Assembly: GCF_019469265.1 (NCBI RefSeq)
Contig: NZ_CP048268.1
Location: 458,501 to 522,500 of the forward strand
Source: Lactobacillus panisapium
Lineage (GTDB): Bacteria; Bacillota; Bacilli; Lactobacillales; Lactobacillaceae
Length of the DNA: 64,000 bases
Reading direction: 5' to 3'
The notes below the pieces were generated by a model. That model was not told where the DNA came from and made no database searches. It saw nothing but the letters and a program-made list of their open reading frames with translations. The first letter of the stretch is position 1. Every line of letters begins with the position of its first letter. Of this stretch, positions 41,234-51,371 are shown piece after piece. Position numbers and translations under genes: made by a program.

Positions 41234-42712
41234 ATGTTTTACCAAGAATTAGATCAAGATGATTCCTTGACCTTACATACAGATTTGTATGAAATTAATA
41301 TGATGTATACCTACTTTAAAAAAGGGATTTCCGAACGTAATGCCGTTTTTGAAGCTTATTATCGCAAAGAGCCATTTGGCAACGGCTACTCGGTTTTTGC
41401 CGGTCTTGAGCACGTGATTTTATATCTCCAAAACCTGCATTTTAAGGAAAGCGATTTGAAGTATCTTAAAGATGAAGTAGGTTATGATGATGACTTCATC
41501 GATTATTTACGTAATTTCAAATTGCAACTAACTGTTCGCTCAATGAGTGAAGGCGAAATTGTTTTTGCCAATGAACCACTTATTCAAGTGGAGGGCCCGT
41601 TAGCACAGTGTCAATTGGTTGAAACAGCAATTTTAAATATTATTAATTACCAAATTCTTTTAGCAACTAAAGCAGCGCGGGTGAAGCTGGCTGTTCAGGG
41701 CGATGGCGTCATGGAATTTGGAACGAGAAGAGCCCAGGAAACAGATGCTGCATTATGGGGAACAAGAGCGGCTTATATCGGCGGTTTTGATTCAACAAGC
41801 AATGTTCGTGCCGGTAAGTTATTTGGAATCCCTGTTTCTGGAACCCATGCGCACTCTTTAGTTGAGGCTTTTGGCAGCGAATACGAAGCCTTTAAGGCTT
41901 ATGCCGAAACTCATCATGATTGTGTCTTTTTGGTCGATACCTATGACACAGTCAGAAGCGGCGTTCCAAATGCAATTCGGGTAGCCGATGAAATGGGTGA
42001 TAAAATCAATTTCCAAGGTGTCAGGATTGATTCGGGTGACATGGCTTATATCTCTAAGCAGGTAAGACATGAACTAGATAACGCTGGCTATCCTGATGCC
42101 AAGATTTATGCGTCTAATGACTTGGATGAAACGACAATTACTAGTTTAAAAATGCAGGGAGCTAAAATCGACGTTTGGGGAATTGGTACTAAGTATATAA
42201 CAGCTTACGACCAGCCGGCTTTGGGTGCAGTTTATAAATTGGTTTCAGTTGAGGATGATCAGCACCAAATGCGTGACACGTTAAAGATTTCTTCTAATGC
42301 GGTTAAGGTTTCCACCCCAGGTAAAAAACAGGTTTGGCGGATATCTGCTAATACTGAAAAGAAAAATGAGGGTGACTGGATTGCCCGTGCTGGTGTCGAC
42401 CCGCGGAAATTTGATTCGCTCTATATGTTTCATCCGCAATATAACTACATTAATAAGATAGTGACAGATTACACGGCTCAGCCGCTGCTTCACGATATTT
42501 TTGTAAATGGTAAATTAGTATACGAAAAACCAAAACTAATTGATATTAAGAAGTTCTGTGCTGCTAACTTAGATGGTCTATGGGATGAATACAAGCGAAG
42601 CCTGAATCCGCAAGAATACCCAGTGGACCTTTCCCAGGATTTATATGACAGTAAGATGAATATGATTCAGGACATTCGCAGTCAAATCAATAAAGGAGAA
42701 ACTACTCGATGA
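41234..42712 (+). CDS. pncB: Nicotinate phosphoribosyltransferase
   Basis: 492-residue enzyme making nicotinate mononucleotide from nicotinate and PRPP. Signatures: [37 protein letters not shown] (phosphoribosyl binding), [13 protein letters not shown] and [10 protein letters not shown]. Length normal for Gram-positive PncB. Preceded by AAGAGGA before ATG 41234. Its last four bases overlap nadE (ATGA), so the NAD salvage steps are translationally coupled. A scavenging-only NAD pathway suits a lactobacillus. Confidence 0.95.
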   Translation: MFYQELDQDDSLTLHTDLYEINMMYTYFKKGISERNAVFEAYYRKEPFGNGYSVFAGLEHVILYLQNLHFKESDLKYLKDEVGYDDDFIDYLRNFKLQLTVRSMSEGEIVFANEPLIQVEGPLAQCQLVETAILNIINYQILLATKAARVKLAVQGDGVMEFGTRRAQETDAALWGTRAAYIGGFDSTSNVRAGKLFGIPVSGTHAHSLVEAFGSEYEAFKAYAETHHDCVFLVDTYDTVRSGVPNAIRVADEMGDKINFQGVRIDSGDMAYISKQVRHELDNAGYPDAKIYASNDLDETTITSLKMQGAKIDVWGIGTKYITAYDQPALGAVYKLVSVEDDQHQMRDTLKISSNAVKVSTPGKKQVWRISANTEKKNEGDWIARAGVDPRKFDSLYMFHPQYNYINKIVTDYTAQPLLHDIFVNGKLVYEKPKLIDIKKFCAANLDGLWDEYKRSLNPQEYPVDLSQDLYDSKMNMIQDIRSQINKGETTR

Positions 42713-43539
42713 GACCATTACAAAAAGAAATTATTGCTTATGAACACGTCTTGCCTAAAATAGATCCACAAAAGGAAATTAGACGGTCAGTTGATTTTTT
42801 GAAAAACTATTTAAAGGCTAACCCATTTTTAAAAACCTACGTATTGGGGATTTCTGGTGGTCAGGACTCGACTTTAACCGGTAAACTGTGTCAAATGGCC
42901 ATTACCGAAATGCGGAAGGAAACCGGAGATCAGTCTTATCAATTTATTGCGGTTCGCTTACCCTATGGCGTGCAAGCCGATGCTGCTGATGCCGCCGATG
43001 CGGTTGCTTTTCAACAGCCTGATCAAGATTTAATTGTCAACATTAAGCCTGCTGTTGATGCCATGGTAGCTAGTTTAACCGCTGCTGGCGAAAAAATTTC
43101 GGATTTTAACAAGGGCAATATCAAGGCCCGTGAAAGAATGGTTGTACAATACGCAATCGCTGGTGCCAACAACGGTGCAGTCGTTGGCACTGACCATGCT
43201 GCAGAGAATTTTAGCGGCTTTTATACTAAGTACGGTGATGGTGCAGCTGATTTAACCCCATTATTCCGTCTGGATAAACGGCAAGGCAAACAGATGCTGC
43301 AAGAATTAAATTGCCCTGAGCATTTGTATCTGAAGGCACCAACTGCTGATTTGGAAGAAGAACAGCCTGCTCTTCCAGATGAAACGGCTCTGGGCGTTCG
43401 ATACCAAGATGTTGATGACTATCTTGAAGGGCGTGAAGTTTCGGAAGAAGCTGCAGAACGAATTGAGGACTTGTGGCGTAAAAGTGAACATAAGAGACGG
43501 CTGCCAGTAACCGTTTTTGACGATTTTTATCTTAAGTAA
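42709..43539 (+). CDS. nadE: Ammonia-dependent NAD synthetase
   Basis: 276 residues; converts nicotinate adenine dinucleotide to NAD with ATP and ammonia. The P-loop [15 protein letters not shown] (about 45-59), [16 protein letters not shown] and [13 protein letters not shown] ([14 protein letters not shown]) are characteristic. No glutaminase domain, so ammonia is the donor. It overlaps pncB by 4 bp, with GGAGAAA upstream, and ends in a terminator. Confidence 0.96.
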   Translation: MRPLQKEIIAYEHVLPKIDPQKEIRRSVDFLKNYLKANPFLKTYVLGISGGQDSTLTGKLCQMAITEMRKETGDQSYQFIAVRLPYGVQADAADAADAVAFQQPDQDLIVNIKPAVDAMVASLTAAGEKISDFNKGNIKARERMVVQYAIAGANNGAVVGTDHAAENFSGFYTKYGDGAADLTPLFRLDKRQGKQMLQELNCPEHLYLKAPTADLEEEQPALPDETALGVRYQDVDDYLEGREVSEEAAERIEDLWRKSEHKRRLPVTVFDDFYLK

Positions 43540-43545
43540 AGAAAC

Positions 43546-43577
43546 AAAGAAGCTTATTAAAGCTTCTTTTCTTTTTC
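43546..43577 (+). terminator. Terminator of pncB-nadE
   Basis: AAAGAAGCTT pairs with AAGCTTCTTT, followed by TCTTTTTC. Confidence 0.82.
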
Positions 43578-43665
43578 CTTAATGTTATTGACAGTTTACT
43601 AATGCCGGACGTAAATTGGGTGTAATGATATTGGTAATTAAAAATAAGCTTAGGAGGAAAACAAG

Positions 43666-44103
43666 ATGATTCGATCTGCACAAGAAAGCGACGCGGAACA
43701 AATTCAAAAAATTAATCAAGAACAGCTTGGGTATGATTATCCTGTGGCCAAAACGGCTGCCAATCTCAAACGGCTACTTGCTGATCAAGAGCACCACCTT
43801 ATTCTCGTTTATGTTGACGATACATCTAAGAAGGTAATTGGCTATATTCATGTCGAACTATTTGAGGAACTTTATTTTGCCCCAATGTATAATATTTTGG
43901 CGTTAGCTGTTAGCCCGCAAACACAGCATCAAGGAATTGGTTCCAAGTTAATGACTGAGGTTGAGCACATTGCACAAAAAGCTGGTATTACTGAAATTAG
44001 GCTAAGTTCAGGGGAGGAACGAACCGGTGCGCACAAATTCTATGAACATTTGGGTTACACCTACCTTAAAAAGCAAAAACGCTTTGGGAAAAAGTTGGGA
44101 TAA
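43666..44103 (+). CDS. GNAT-family N-acetyltransferase
   Basis: 145 residues. GNAT fold with IRSAQESDAEQIQKI at the N-terminus and the acetyl-CoA motif LAVSPQTQHQGIGSKLM (about 84-100), then SSGEERTGAHKFYEHLGY. Close to small-molecule or protein acetyltransferases such as PhnO/RimI-like enzymes; the substrate is unknown. TTAGGAGG precedes ATG 43666. It is transcribed alone, ahead of the alaS T-box unit. Confidence 0.85.
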   Translation: MIRSAQESDAEQIQKINQEQLGYDYPVAKTAANLKRLLADQEHHLILVYVDDTSKKVIGYIHVELFEELYFAPMYNILALAVSPQTQHQGIGSKLMTEVEHIAQKAGITEIRLSSGEERTGAHKFYEHLGYTYLKKQKRFGKKLG

Positions 44104-44151
44104 ATTATTTAAATAAATATGCATACAGCAGTAATCAAACTTAACTGCTTA

Positions 44152-44179
44152 TTGACAAAGATAAGCCAAGTAGTACAAT
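44152..44179 (+). promoter_or_regulatory. alaS promoter
   Basis: TTGACA (44152-44157), 16 bp, TACAAT (44174-44179), about 220 bp before the start codon, leaving room for the T-box leader. Confidence 0.78.
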
Positions 44180-44185
44180 TGTTTT

Positions 44186-44380
44186 TGACTTAAGATATGT
44201 TTTTTAGGCTAATCAATCAAAGAGAGAATCGGTTGCTGAGAAAGATTTATTGATTACTTAAAAAATGCTCCTTACGTTTTTATATAATAAAGATTATTAA
44301 GAGGTAACAAGCACTGTTGCAATTGAGGTGGTACCGCGTTTTAGGCGTCCTTAAAGATAGCAATGGTGTTTTTTATTTTG
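44186..44380 (+). ncRNA. T-box riboswitch (alanine) upstream of alaS
   Basis: The T-box core GAGGTGGTACCGCG lies at 44324-44337, with a stem-I region containing GAGAGAATC and a GCT triplet in AATGCTCC (44266-44273) as likely Ala specifier. CACTGTTGC (44311) can pair with GCAATGGTG (44360) and is followed by a T-run at 44369, giving the terminator arm that competes with the antiterminator. Uncharged tRNA-Ala should allow read-through into alaS. Confidence 0.9.
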
Positions 44381-44398
44381 ACAAAAGGGAGAAAATTA

Positions 44399-47041
44399 AT
44401 GAAGAAACTGACAAGTTCTGAATTTAGACAAATGTTTTTAGACTTCTTTAAACAGCATGGTCACATGGTCTTGCCTAGTCAGTCACTAATTCCACAAGAT
44501 GATCCAACTCTTCTTTGGATTAACTCTGGTGTGGCGACAATGAAGAAATATTTTGACGGTTCCGTTGTGCCGAAGAATCACAGAATCACAAGTTCGCAAA
44601 AATCAATCCGGACTAATGATATTGAAAATGTCGGTAAAACGGCGCGACACCAAACTTTCTTTGAAATGCTTGGCAACTTTTCTGTAGGTGATTACTTTAA
44701 AAAAGAAGCAATTACTTGGGCTTGGGAATTTTTGACCAGTCCTGATTGGCTTGATTTTGATCCGCAAAAATTATACTGTACCGTTTATCCTAAGGATACC
44801 GAGGCCCAAAAGATTTGGCTTGAAGTCGGAATGCCGGAAGATCACATTGTCAAACTTGAAGAAAACTTTTGGGATATTGGGGAAGGTCCTTGTGGTCCCG
44901 ATTCCGAAATTTTTTATGATCGTGGGCAAGAAAATAATGATGTGGCCGAAGATGACCCTGAAAACTTCCCTGGTGGGGAAAACGCGCGTTACCTTGAAAT
45001 TTGGAACATTGTTTTCTCACAATACAACCACTTGGCAAATGGTCAATATGTTGATCAACCCCATAAGAATATTGATACCGGTATGGGATTAGAGCGTGTC
45101 TTGTCAATTTTGCAAGATGCTCCAACCAATTTTGAAACAGACCTCTTCTTACCAATTATCCATGAAACAGAAAAAATGACTGCCAATAAGAAGTATGGCG
45201 AAAATAAGGCAGATACAACTGCTTTTAAAATCATTGCTGATCACGTAAGAACGGTTAGTTTCGCAATTGCCGATGGCGCTTTGCCTTCCAACACAGGACG
45301 TGGCTACGTTTTACGGCGGTTAATCAGACGGGCAGATTTAAATGGTCAACGGTTAGGAATTAAAGGCGCATTTTTGTATAAATTGGTTCCAGTAGTCGGC
45401 AAGATTATGGAAAGCCATTACCCTGAAGTCACAGACCAGAAGAGCTTTATCGCTAAGGTAATCAAGAACGAGGAAGAAAGATTCCAATTGACACTTGATT
45501 CCGGCTTGAGCTTATTAGACGATTTAATTCAAGCTGCGAAAAAGGATCATGATAAAACAATTGCGGGTAAGGATGCGTTCAAGCTCTTTGATACTTACGG
45601 CTTTCCGTATGAATTAACCTTTGAGTCCGCTCAAGATGCAGGCTTAAAAGTTGATAAAAAGGGCTTTGATGCAGAAATGAAGGCACAAAAAGAGCGTGCC
45701 CGTAAGGCTCGTGGTAATCTGCAATCCATGGGTGCACAAGATGAAACCCTGATGAACTTAAAGGATAAGTCAGAGTTTGAATATGGTGTCTATGAAGAAA
45801 AGCACGCTAAGCTAATCGACATTATTGTTGATGATAAGTTAGTTGATAAAGCCGATGGCGAGCAGGCTACGTTAATTTTTGACAAGACCCCATTTTACGC
45901 TGAACGCGGTGGCCAAGTGGCTGATCACGGTGATATCTACAACCATGATGGTGATTTGGTAGCTAAAGTAACAGACGTGCAACATGCACCAAACGACCAA
46001 AACATGCACTTTGTTGATGTTATTTTGCCACTGGAAAAAGGACAAGAATATACCTTAAAAATTGACCGCGTCCGTCGTGAAGGCCTGCGTCATTCACATA
46101 CCGCAACGCACTTGCTGCACGCCGCTTTACGGAGTGTGCTCGGTGAACATACCCACCAAGCAGGAAGTTTAGTTGAACCAGATTTTCTCCGCTTTGACTT
46201 TACTGCCGTTGAGCCAATGACTCCTAAAGAACTTAAGTCAGTTGAAAACATGGTTAACCAAAAGATTTGGGAAGCAATTGATGTTAAAACGACTATTACT
46301 GATCCCGAAAGCGGAAAAGAAATGGGCGCTTTGGCTTTGTTTGATGGCAAATATGGCGATCAGGTTCGGGTAGTTCAAGTTAGTGATTTCTCCATTGAAT
46401 TTTGTGGGGGAACGCACTGTGCTAATACTAACCAAATCGGTATTTTTAAGATTACCTCGGAATCAGCTATCGGAGCCGGTTTAAGACGAATTGAAGCTGT
46501 AATGTCGAAGAAGGCTTATGAATACTTAGCTAACCGTTCAGAATTACTGGATGAGATTCAAGCTGAAGTAAAATCGACTAAACCGCAAGATATTTTGGAT
46601 AAGGTTGACAGTCTAGAACAAGACTTGCATGATAGCCAAAAGCAAGTAGAAGAACTTAATTCTAAGATTAATCAGATTAAAGCCGGAGCAATTTTTAATA
46701 ACGTTGAACAAGCCGGTGACTTAACGGTTATCGCTCAAAAAGCCGATGTTAACGGCATGAATGACTTACGTGAACTTGCAGATACGTGGAAGAGCGGTAA
46801 TAAGTCAGATGTCTTAGTTTTAGCTGCTGGAAAAGATGGCAAAGCAAACATGATTATTAGCTTGAATCAAAAAGCTCTTGATCACGGTTTAAAGGCTGGC
46901 GATTTAATTAAACAAGTTGCCCCAATCTTCGGTGGTGGCGGCGGTGGTCGTCCAAACATGGCTCAAGCTGGTGGTAAAAAACCTGAGTGTCTTGACGAGG
47001 CGATTAAGCAAGTTCTCACACTAGTTTCAAATAATAAATAA
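44399..47041 (+). CDS. alaS: Alanyl-tRNA synthetase
   Basis: 880 residues from ATG 44399 (AAAAGGGAG upstream); an in-frame GTG at 44363 lies in the T-box terminator and is rejected. Catalytic class II core with FFKQHGHMVLPSQSL and FEMLGNFSVGDYF, editing domain with HTATHLLHAALR and the zinc-binding CGGTHC, a coiled-coil segment (about 710-760) and the C-Ala domain with FGGGGGGRPNMAQAGG. Expected length. It heads the conserved alaS-ireB-ruvX-DUF1292 cluster. Confidence 0.97.
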   Translation: MKKLTSSEFRQMFLDFFKQHGHMVLPSQSLIPQDDPTLLWINSGVATMKKYFDGSVVPKNHRITSSQKSIRTNDIENVGKTARHQTFFEMLGNFSVGDYFKKEAITWAWEFLTSPDWLDFDPQKLYCTVYPKDTEAQKIWLEVGMPEDHIVKLEENFWDIGEGPCGPDSEIFYDRGQENNDVAEDDPENFPGGENARYLEIWNIVFSQYNHLANGQYVDQPHKNIDTGMGLERVLSILQDAPTNFETDLFLPIIHETEKMTANKKYGENKADTTAFKIIADHVRTVSFAIADGALPSNTGRGYVLRRLIRRADLNGQRLGIKGAFLYKLVPVVGKIMESHYPEVTDQKSFIAKVIKNEEERFQLTLDSGLSLLDDLIQAAKKDHDKTIAGKDAFKLFDTYGFPYELTFESAQDAGLKVDKKGFDAEMKAQKERARKARGNLQSMGAQDETLMNLKDKSEFEYGVYEEKHAKLIDIIVDDKLVDKADGEQATLIFDKTPFYAERGGQVADHGDIYNHDGDLVAKVTDVQHAPNDQNMHFVDVILPLEKGQEYTLKIDRVRREGLRHSHTATHLLHAALRSVLGEHTHQAGSLVEPDFLRFDFTAVEPMTPKELKSVENMVNQKIWEAIDVKTTITDPESGKEMGALALFDGKYGDQVRVVQVSDFSIEFCGGTHCANTNQIGIFKITSESAIGAGLRRIEAVMSKKAYEYLANRSELLDEIQAEVKSTKPQDILDKVDSLEQDLHDSQKQVEELNSKINQIKAGAIFNNVEQAGDLTVIAQKADVNGMNDLRELADTWKSGNKSDVLVLAAGKDGKANMIISLNQKALDHGLKAGDLIKQVAPIFGGGGGGRPNMAQAGGKKPECLDEAIKQVLTLVSNNK

Positions 47042-47089
47042 TTGAGTTTATCCTGCTTTTCAAGTAAAATTAAGCAAGGAGGAATAATT

Positions 47090-47347
47090 ATGAGTTCGCT
47101 AGATAAGACAATGCATTTTGACTTTAATGAAAATAAAGGCAAAAATGTTTATGATACTCTGCAAGATGTTTACAATGCCCTTGAAGAAAAAGGGTATAAT
47201 CCCGTTAATCAGATTGTTGGTTACTTATTGTCTGGTGATCCGGCTTATATTCCACGGCATAATGACGCTCGTAATTTGATTTTAAAGCACGAACGTGATG
47301 AAATTATTGAAGAGCTTGTTAAAAGTTATCTTGGAAAAAACAAATAG
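47090..47347 (+). CDS. ireB: IreB family regulatory protein (UPF0297)
   Basis: 85 residues from ATG 47090, which has an ideal AAGGAGG; an upstream TTG has none. Sequence features [21 protein letters not shown] and [19 protein letters not shown] are those of UPF0297/IreB, a small substrate of the IreK-type Ser/Thr kinase that affects stress and antibiotic tolerance in enterococci. The Thr in MDKTMHF-like N-terminus (LDKTMHF) is the family's phosphorylated position. Its stop abuts the ruvX start. Confidence 0.93.
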   Translation: MSSLDKTMHFDFNENKGKNVYDTLQDVYNALEEKGYNPVNQIVGYLLSGDPAYIPRHNDARNLILKHERDEIIEELVKSYLGKNK

Positions 47348-47776
47348 ATGAGACTGCTTGGTTTAGATGTTGGATCAAAAACTGTTGGTGTAGCTGTTAG
47401 CGATGAGCTAGGCATAACCGCCCAAAAGGTCACAACAATTCCAATTGATGAAACACGATTTAATTTTGGCATGCGCCCACTGAAAAAAATTGTCCGTGAA
47501 TACGATCCAGATGGTTTTGTCTTGGGCTTGCCCAAAAATATGGATGGCTCATCTGGAGCATCTGTTGCTCGCAGTAAGGCATACGGTAAAAGGCTGAAAG
47601 ATAAATTCGGATTGCCCGTTTATTATTCTGATGAACGATTAACGACAGTTGAATCAAGTCGGGTTTTGGTCGAAGAAGCCGGAATTCATGATCGGCACAA
47701 GCGTAAGAAAGTAATCGACCAAATGGCCGCGGTTTTGATTTTGCAGAATTATTTAGACTTAAACCGAAAGGATTAA
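47348..47776 (+). CDS. ruvX: RuvX/YqgF RNase H-like nuclease
   Basis: 142 residues: MRLLGLDVGSKTVGVAVSD (first Asp of the RNase H-like site), GLPKNMDGSSG, and YSDERLTTVES with the second acidic group. A pre-16S rRNA processing nuclease/Holliday-junction resolvase-like enzyme. It follows ireB with no gap and precedes the DUF1292 gene by 1 bp, the standard Firmicutes order. Confidence 0.95.
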   Translation: MRLLGLDVGSKTVGVAVSDELGITAQKVTTIPIDETRFNFGMRPLKKIVREYDPDGFVLGLPKNMDGSSGASVARSKAYGKRLKDKFGLPVYYSDERLTTVESSRVLVEEAGIHDRHKRKKVIDQMAAVLILQNYLDLNRKD

Positions 47777-47777
47777 T

Positions 47778-48083
47778 ATGACACAAGAAGTTCACGGTGA
47801 TGACCGTCAAATTACCTTAGTTGATGATCAAGGTAATGAAGAATTATACGAAATTTTATTCACATTTCATTCAGATGACTATGATAAGTCGTACGTTTTG
47901 CTTTATCCTGCTTCAGCTGGTGAGGATGAAGAAATTGAGGTTCTTGCTTTTAGTTATGATGCAGATGATGCAGGCGATGTAACCAGCAGTGATTTGCACG
48001 AAATTGAAGCAGACGATGAATGGAACATGGTTCAAGGAGTCCTAAATACCTTCTTGGATGATGATCGCTTAAGTGGTGAATAA
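47778..48083 (+). CDS. DUF1292 (YrzB-like) protein
   Basis: 101 residues, strongly acidic. The segment ITLVDDQGNEELYEILFTF and the closing DDEWNMVQGVLNTFLDDD are typical of DUF1292 proteins, which regularly follow ruvX. Cytosolic, with a beta-rich N-terminal half. Function unknown in the family. It is the last gene of the alaS cluster and is followed by a terminator 3 bp past the stop. Confidence 0.92.
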   Translation: MTQEVHGDDRQITLVDDQGNEELYEILFTFHSDDYDKSYVLLYPASAGEDEEIEVLAFSYDADDAGDVTSSDLHEIEADDEWNMVQGVLNTFLDDDRLSGE

Positions 48084-48084
48084 A

Positions 48085-48117
48085 CAAAAAAGACTGGCTT
48101 AGCCAGCCTTTTTTATT
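48085..48117 (+). terminator. Terminator of the alaS cluster
   Basis: AAAAAAGACTGGCT pairs with AGCCAGCCTTTTTT. Confidence 0.88.
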
Positions 48118-48138
48118 AATAGAAATTTTTTGAAGAAA

Positions 48139-50490
48139 ATGAATGACAAAATATTAGAAACATTAGAATTTGCAAAGATTACGGATCGCTTGCAGGAAAT
48201 GGCAATTACCGCCCCAGCAAAAAGCCAGGCGGCTAATTTGGTACCTAGTAGCAAATTTTCGTGGGTACAACAAGCTTTAAAGCAGACATTAACTGGCACC
48301 AATATGCTGCGCATCAAGGGGCAACTACCCTTAACGGACTTTATGGATGTGAAGCCCAGTACGAAACGACTGCGGATTAATGCTAATTTAAATGCGGCTG
48401 AGCTTGGTAATTTACTGCTGGTTTTAACTTTGGCTAATGATGTCAATGGCTTTTTAGAAGACGTTGATGATGAAGAGCTTGATCTGACTGCAATTGAAAC
48501 TATTCTGGAAGATTTAAACGTTCCAGAAGACTTTTTTAATCAGTTAAAAAAGTCGCTAACTTTTGATGGTGAAGTACTCGATACCGCGTCAAGCGCGTTA
48601 GCACAATTACGGCGAGAATTAAAAGCAAACGATGAAGAAATCAAAAAGCGCATGGACGGCTATCTTAAGGGAAATAGCAGTAAATATTTGTCTGAGCAAA
48701 TTGTTACCATTAGGGATGAACGTTACGTTATTCCGGTTAGACAAGAATACCGCAATAAATTTGGCGGTGTAGTCCATGATCAGAGTGCCAGCGGGCAAAC
48801 CCTGTTTATCGAGCCTAGCAGCGTCCTTAATTTAAATAATCGGGTGCAAAACCTGTTAGCTCAGGAACGCAGGGAAATTCAGCGGATTTTACATTCTCTT
48901 TCTTCGCAGGCACGGCAAGAAGTTGATTCGATTGAGCAGATTGCTGCTGCATTAACTGCGTTAGACTTTATTCAGGCTAAAGCAAAATTAGCACGTGAAC
49001 TGAAGGCAACAGAGCCTCAACTAACTGAAGACCATTCGCTTGTTTTTTTGCAGGCGCGACATCCGTTAATTGATCCCAAAAAAGTAGTTGCTAATGATAT
49101 TCGTTTGGGTGAAGATTTTGATACAATGCTGATTACTGGTCCGAATACCGGTGGTAAGACAATTACATTAAAGACCGTGGGCATTTTGCAATTAATGGTG
49201 CAAGCAGGACTATTCATTCCTGTTGCTGAAAATAGTAAGGCTGGCGTTTTCAAGGATATTTGTGCCGATATTGGTGATGAACAGTCAATCGAACAATCAC
49301 TTAGTACTTTTTCTTCGCATATTAATGGCATCATTAAAATAATGAAAAATGTTGATGAGCAAACTTTAGTGTTAATCGATGAGATTGGAGCTGGAACTGA
49401 TCCCGAGGAAGGGGCAAGTTTGGCAATTAGCATCTTGGATTTCTTGCGAAAAAAGCAAGCTAAGATAATTGTTACTACTCATTACCCTGAGTTAAAACTG
49501 TATGGCTACAACCGCCCCAAAGCAATAAATGCTTCAATGGAATTTGATTTAAAAACTTTATCACCAACTTATCGCCTGCAAATCGGTATTCCTGGGCACA
49601 GTAACGCCTTTGCAATTGCACGGCGCTTAGGAATGCGTGAAGATGTTGTAAAAAATGCGGAAGGTCTAATGTCTGATGATAATGCAGATATTAACCAAAT
49701 GATTGCCGAACTAGCCAAACAGACTAAAAAGGCGTCAACCGCACGCCGGCATTTAGAAACCAGCCTTGATCGGAGTAGAAAACTTGAAGTAAAATTGCAG
49801 CAAGCACTTGATTGGTATAACCAGCGTGTGCAAAAGCAGTTAGAATTTGCCCAGGAACGGGCCAATGAAGTTGTCGCCAAAAGCCGAAAGAAAGCCGAAA
49901 AAATCATTGAGCAGCTGCAAAAGCAGCCGAATAATGTTAAGCAAAACGAACTGATTGATGCGAAGGGAAAGTTAACGCAGCTTGAAAAGCAAAATGAAAA
50001 CTTAGCTCATAATCGCGTCCTGCAAAAAGAAAAAAGACGGCATCACGTCAAGGTAGGCGACCAGGTTAAAGTTTTATCTTACAATCAAACAGGAACAATC
50101 ACTAAAAAACTATCTGAGCATCAATATGAAGTCCAGATGGGCATTATTAAAGTAAAAGTGAGTGATCGTGATGTTGAAAAGATAAATCAGCAAAAGCAGC
50201 AAACTAAGAAAACCGTCCGTGCTGTTAGTTCCAACCGGCGAAGTAACGCCCGTAGCGAACTTGATTTACGTGGACAGCGTTATGATGAGGCAATGACCAA
50301 CCTTGATCGGTATATTGATTCTGTTTTGCTTGCTGGCCTTGATGTTGTCACAATCATTCACGGAATTGGAACAGGTGCAATCAGAAAAGGTGTGTGGCAA
50401 TATTTGCGTTCGAGTAGTCACGTAAAAAGCTTTAATTATGCCCCTGCTAACGAGGGTGGTAACGGTGCAACTATTGTCCATTTGAAATAA
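48139..50490 (+). CDS. mutS2: MutS2, endonuclease/ribosome-rescue ATPase
   Basis: 783 residues from ATG 48139 (MNDKILETLEF, the usual MutS2 start); TTG 48130 is an alternative and neither has a strong site. Core ATPase with Walker A TGPNTGGKT (about 332-340) and IDEIGAGTDPEEG, a long coiled-coil clamp (about 515-635), a KOW-like stretch (VKVGDQVKVLSYNQTG) and a C-terminal Smr nuclease domain with LDLRGQRYDEA and HGIGTGAIRKG. MutS2 acts in recombination control and, in Bacillus, in splitting collided ribosomes. It is transcribed between two terminator/promoter boundaries. Confidence 0.96.
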   Translation: MNDKILETLEFAKITDRLQEMAITAPAKSQAANLVPSSKFSWVQQALKQTLTGTNMLRIKGQLPLTDFMDVKPSTKRLRINANLNAAELGNLLLVLTLANDVNGFLEDVDDEELDLTAIETILEDLNVPEDFFNQLKKSLTFDGEVLDTASSALAQLRRELKANDEEIKKRMDGYLKGNSSKYLSEQIVTIRDERYVIPVRQEYRNKFGGVVHDQSASGQTLFIEPSSVLNLNNRVQNLLAQERREIQRILHSLSSQARQEVDSIEQIAAALTALDFIQAKAKLARELKATEPQLTEDHSLVFLQARHPLIDPKKVVANDIRLGEDFDTMLITGPNTGGKTITLKTVGILQLMVQAGLFIPVAENSKAGVFKDICADIGDEQSIEQSLSTFSSHINGIIKIMKNVDEQTLVLIDEIGAGTDPEEGASLAISILDFLRKKQAKIIVTTHYPELKLYGYNRPKAINASMEFDLKTLSPTYRLQIGIPGHSNAFAIARRLGMREDVVKNAEGLMSDDNADINQMIAELAKQTKKASTARRHLETSLDRSRKLEVKLQQALDWYNQRVQKQLEFAQERANEVVAKSRKKAEKIIEQLQKQPNNVKQNELIDAKGKLTQLEKQNENLAHNRVLQKEKRRHHVKVGDQVKVLSYNQTGTITKKLSEHQYEVQMGIIKVKVSDRDVEKINQQKQQTKKTVRAVSSNRRSNARSELDLRGQRYDEAMTNLDRYIDSVLLAGLDVVTIIHGIGTGAIRKGVWQYLRSSSHVKSFNYAPANEGGNGATIVHLK

Positions 50491-50500
50491 AACAGCTTAC

Positions 50501-50529
50501 TTGTAAAAAGTAAGTCGGCTTGCTATAAT
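50501..50529 (+). promoter_or_regulatory. trxA promoter
   Basis: TTGTAA (50501-50506), 17 bp, TATAAT (50524-50529) with extended TG. The inverted repeat CTTACTT/AAGTAAG at 50496-50514 covers the -35 and may be the mutS2 terminator or an operator. Confidence 0.7.
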
Positions 50530-50578
50530 GAATTTTATAAGATAAGAAATATTGCATTATATATAGGGAGGTATATTC

Positions 50579-50890
50579 ATGGTTGATGAACTAACAGATC
50601 AGAACTTTGAAGAAGAAACAAAAGATGGCGTTGTGCTAACAGATTTTTGGGCAACTTGGTGTGGTCCTTGCAAGATGCAATCGCCTGTTGTCGATGAATT
50701 GGCTGAAGAACGGCAAGATGTTAAGTTTACGAAGATGGATATTGATCAAAATAAAGAAACACCAAGTTCTCTTGGCATTATGGCTATCCCAACTTTACTC
50801 ATTAAGAAAAATGGGGAAATTGTTGACCGGATAACTGGCTATACCCCAAAGGCCAAGCTTGATCAAATTCTCAATCAATATACTGATTAA
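50579..50890 (+). CDS. trxA: Thioredoxin
   Basis: 103 residues. WATWCGPCKM contains the redox-active CGPC, and the cis-proline region AIPTLL is present. It reduces protein disulfides in the cytosol with electrons from thioredoxin reductase. A near-perfect AGGGAGG site and a strong extended -10 promoter suggest high expression. It is a single gene closed by a bidirectional terminator shared with mscL. Confidence 0.96.
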   Translation: MVDELTDQNFEEETKDGVVLTDFWATWCGPCKMQSPVVDELAEERQDVKFTKMDIDQNKETPSSLGIMAIPTLLIKKNGEIVDRITGYTPKAKLDQILNQYTD

Positions 50891-50892
50891 AC

Positions 50893-50936
50893 GCAAAAAA
50901 AGAGGCTTTCTCAGAAGAGAGAGCCTTATTTTTTTA
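50893..50936 (+). terminator. Bidirectional terminator between trxA and mscL
   Basis: AGAGGCTTTCTC pairs with GAGAGAGCCT, with A-run before and T-run after. It ends on the mscL stop codon. Confidence 0.85.
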
Positions 50937-51299
50937 GTTATTTTTTGCTTGAAGCAAATCCCGAATATCTTTTAAGTAATCTTCAGCAGATGGCTGAGCT
51001 GGAGCCGGTTGCGGTTTGGTTACTTTATTGACAGCCTTCACAAGTAAGAAAACAATGAATGCAATAATTAAGAAGTTAATCACAGTGTTAATAAATGAAC
51101 CATACCTAAAGGTTGCGCCGCCAACCTTGACTACTAAATTTGATAAATCAATTTTGCCAATAAATAGACCAATTAATGGGTTAATTAAGTTTGTTACTAA
51201 TGAATTTACAATATTAGTAAAAGCTCCGCCGATGATAACACCAACAGCCAAGTCGATTACATTTCCACGTTCAATAAATTGTTTAAACTCTTTTAGCAT
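50934..51299 (-). CDS. mscL: Large-conductance mechanosensitive channel
   Basis: 121 residues from ATG 51299 ([20 protein letters not shown]), preceded by GGAGGAAATAAAG; in-frame upstream starts add residues foreign to the family. TM1 is about 14-40, TM2 about 63-85, with a short cytoplasmic helix at the C-terminus ([14 protein letters not shown]). It opens under membrane tension to release solutes on osmotic downshock. Length is typical. Confidence 0.95.
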   Translation of the reverse strand: MLKEFKQFIERGNVIDLAVGVIIGGAFTNIVNSLVTNLINPLIGLFIGKIDLSNLVVKVGGATFRYGSFINTVINFLIIAFIVFLLVKAVNKVTKPQPAPAQPSAEDYLKDIRDLLQAKNN

Positions 51300-51371
51300 C
51301 TTTATTTCCTCCATTCTCACTTTAATCATATTGCAAAAATGGGCAAAAACTCAATTAAAAAGCTTTTAAAC

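Noticed and set aside
44363-44398. alaS start at GTG 44363
   Set aside because: It falls inside the T-box terminator helix; ATG 44399 has a proper ribosome-binding site and the family N-terminus.
50496-50514. CTTACTT/AAGTAAG as a firm mutS2 terminator
   Set aside because: The stem is short, no T-run follows, and it overlaps the trxA -35; kept only as a remark in the promoter entry.
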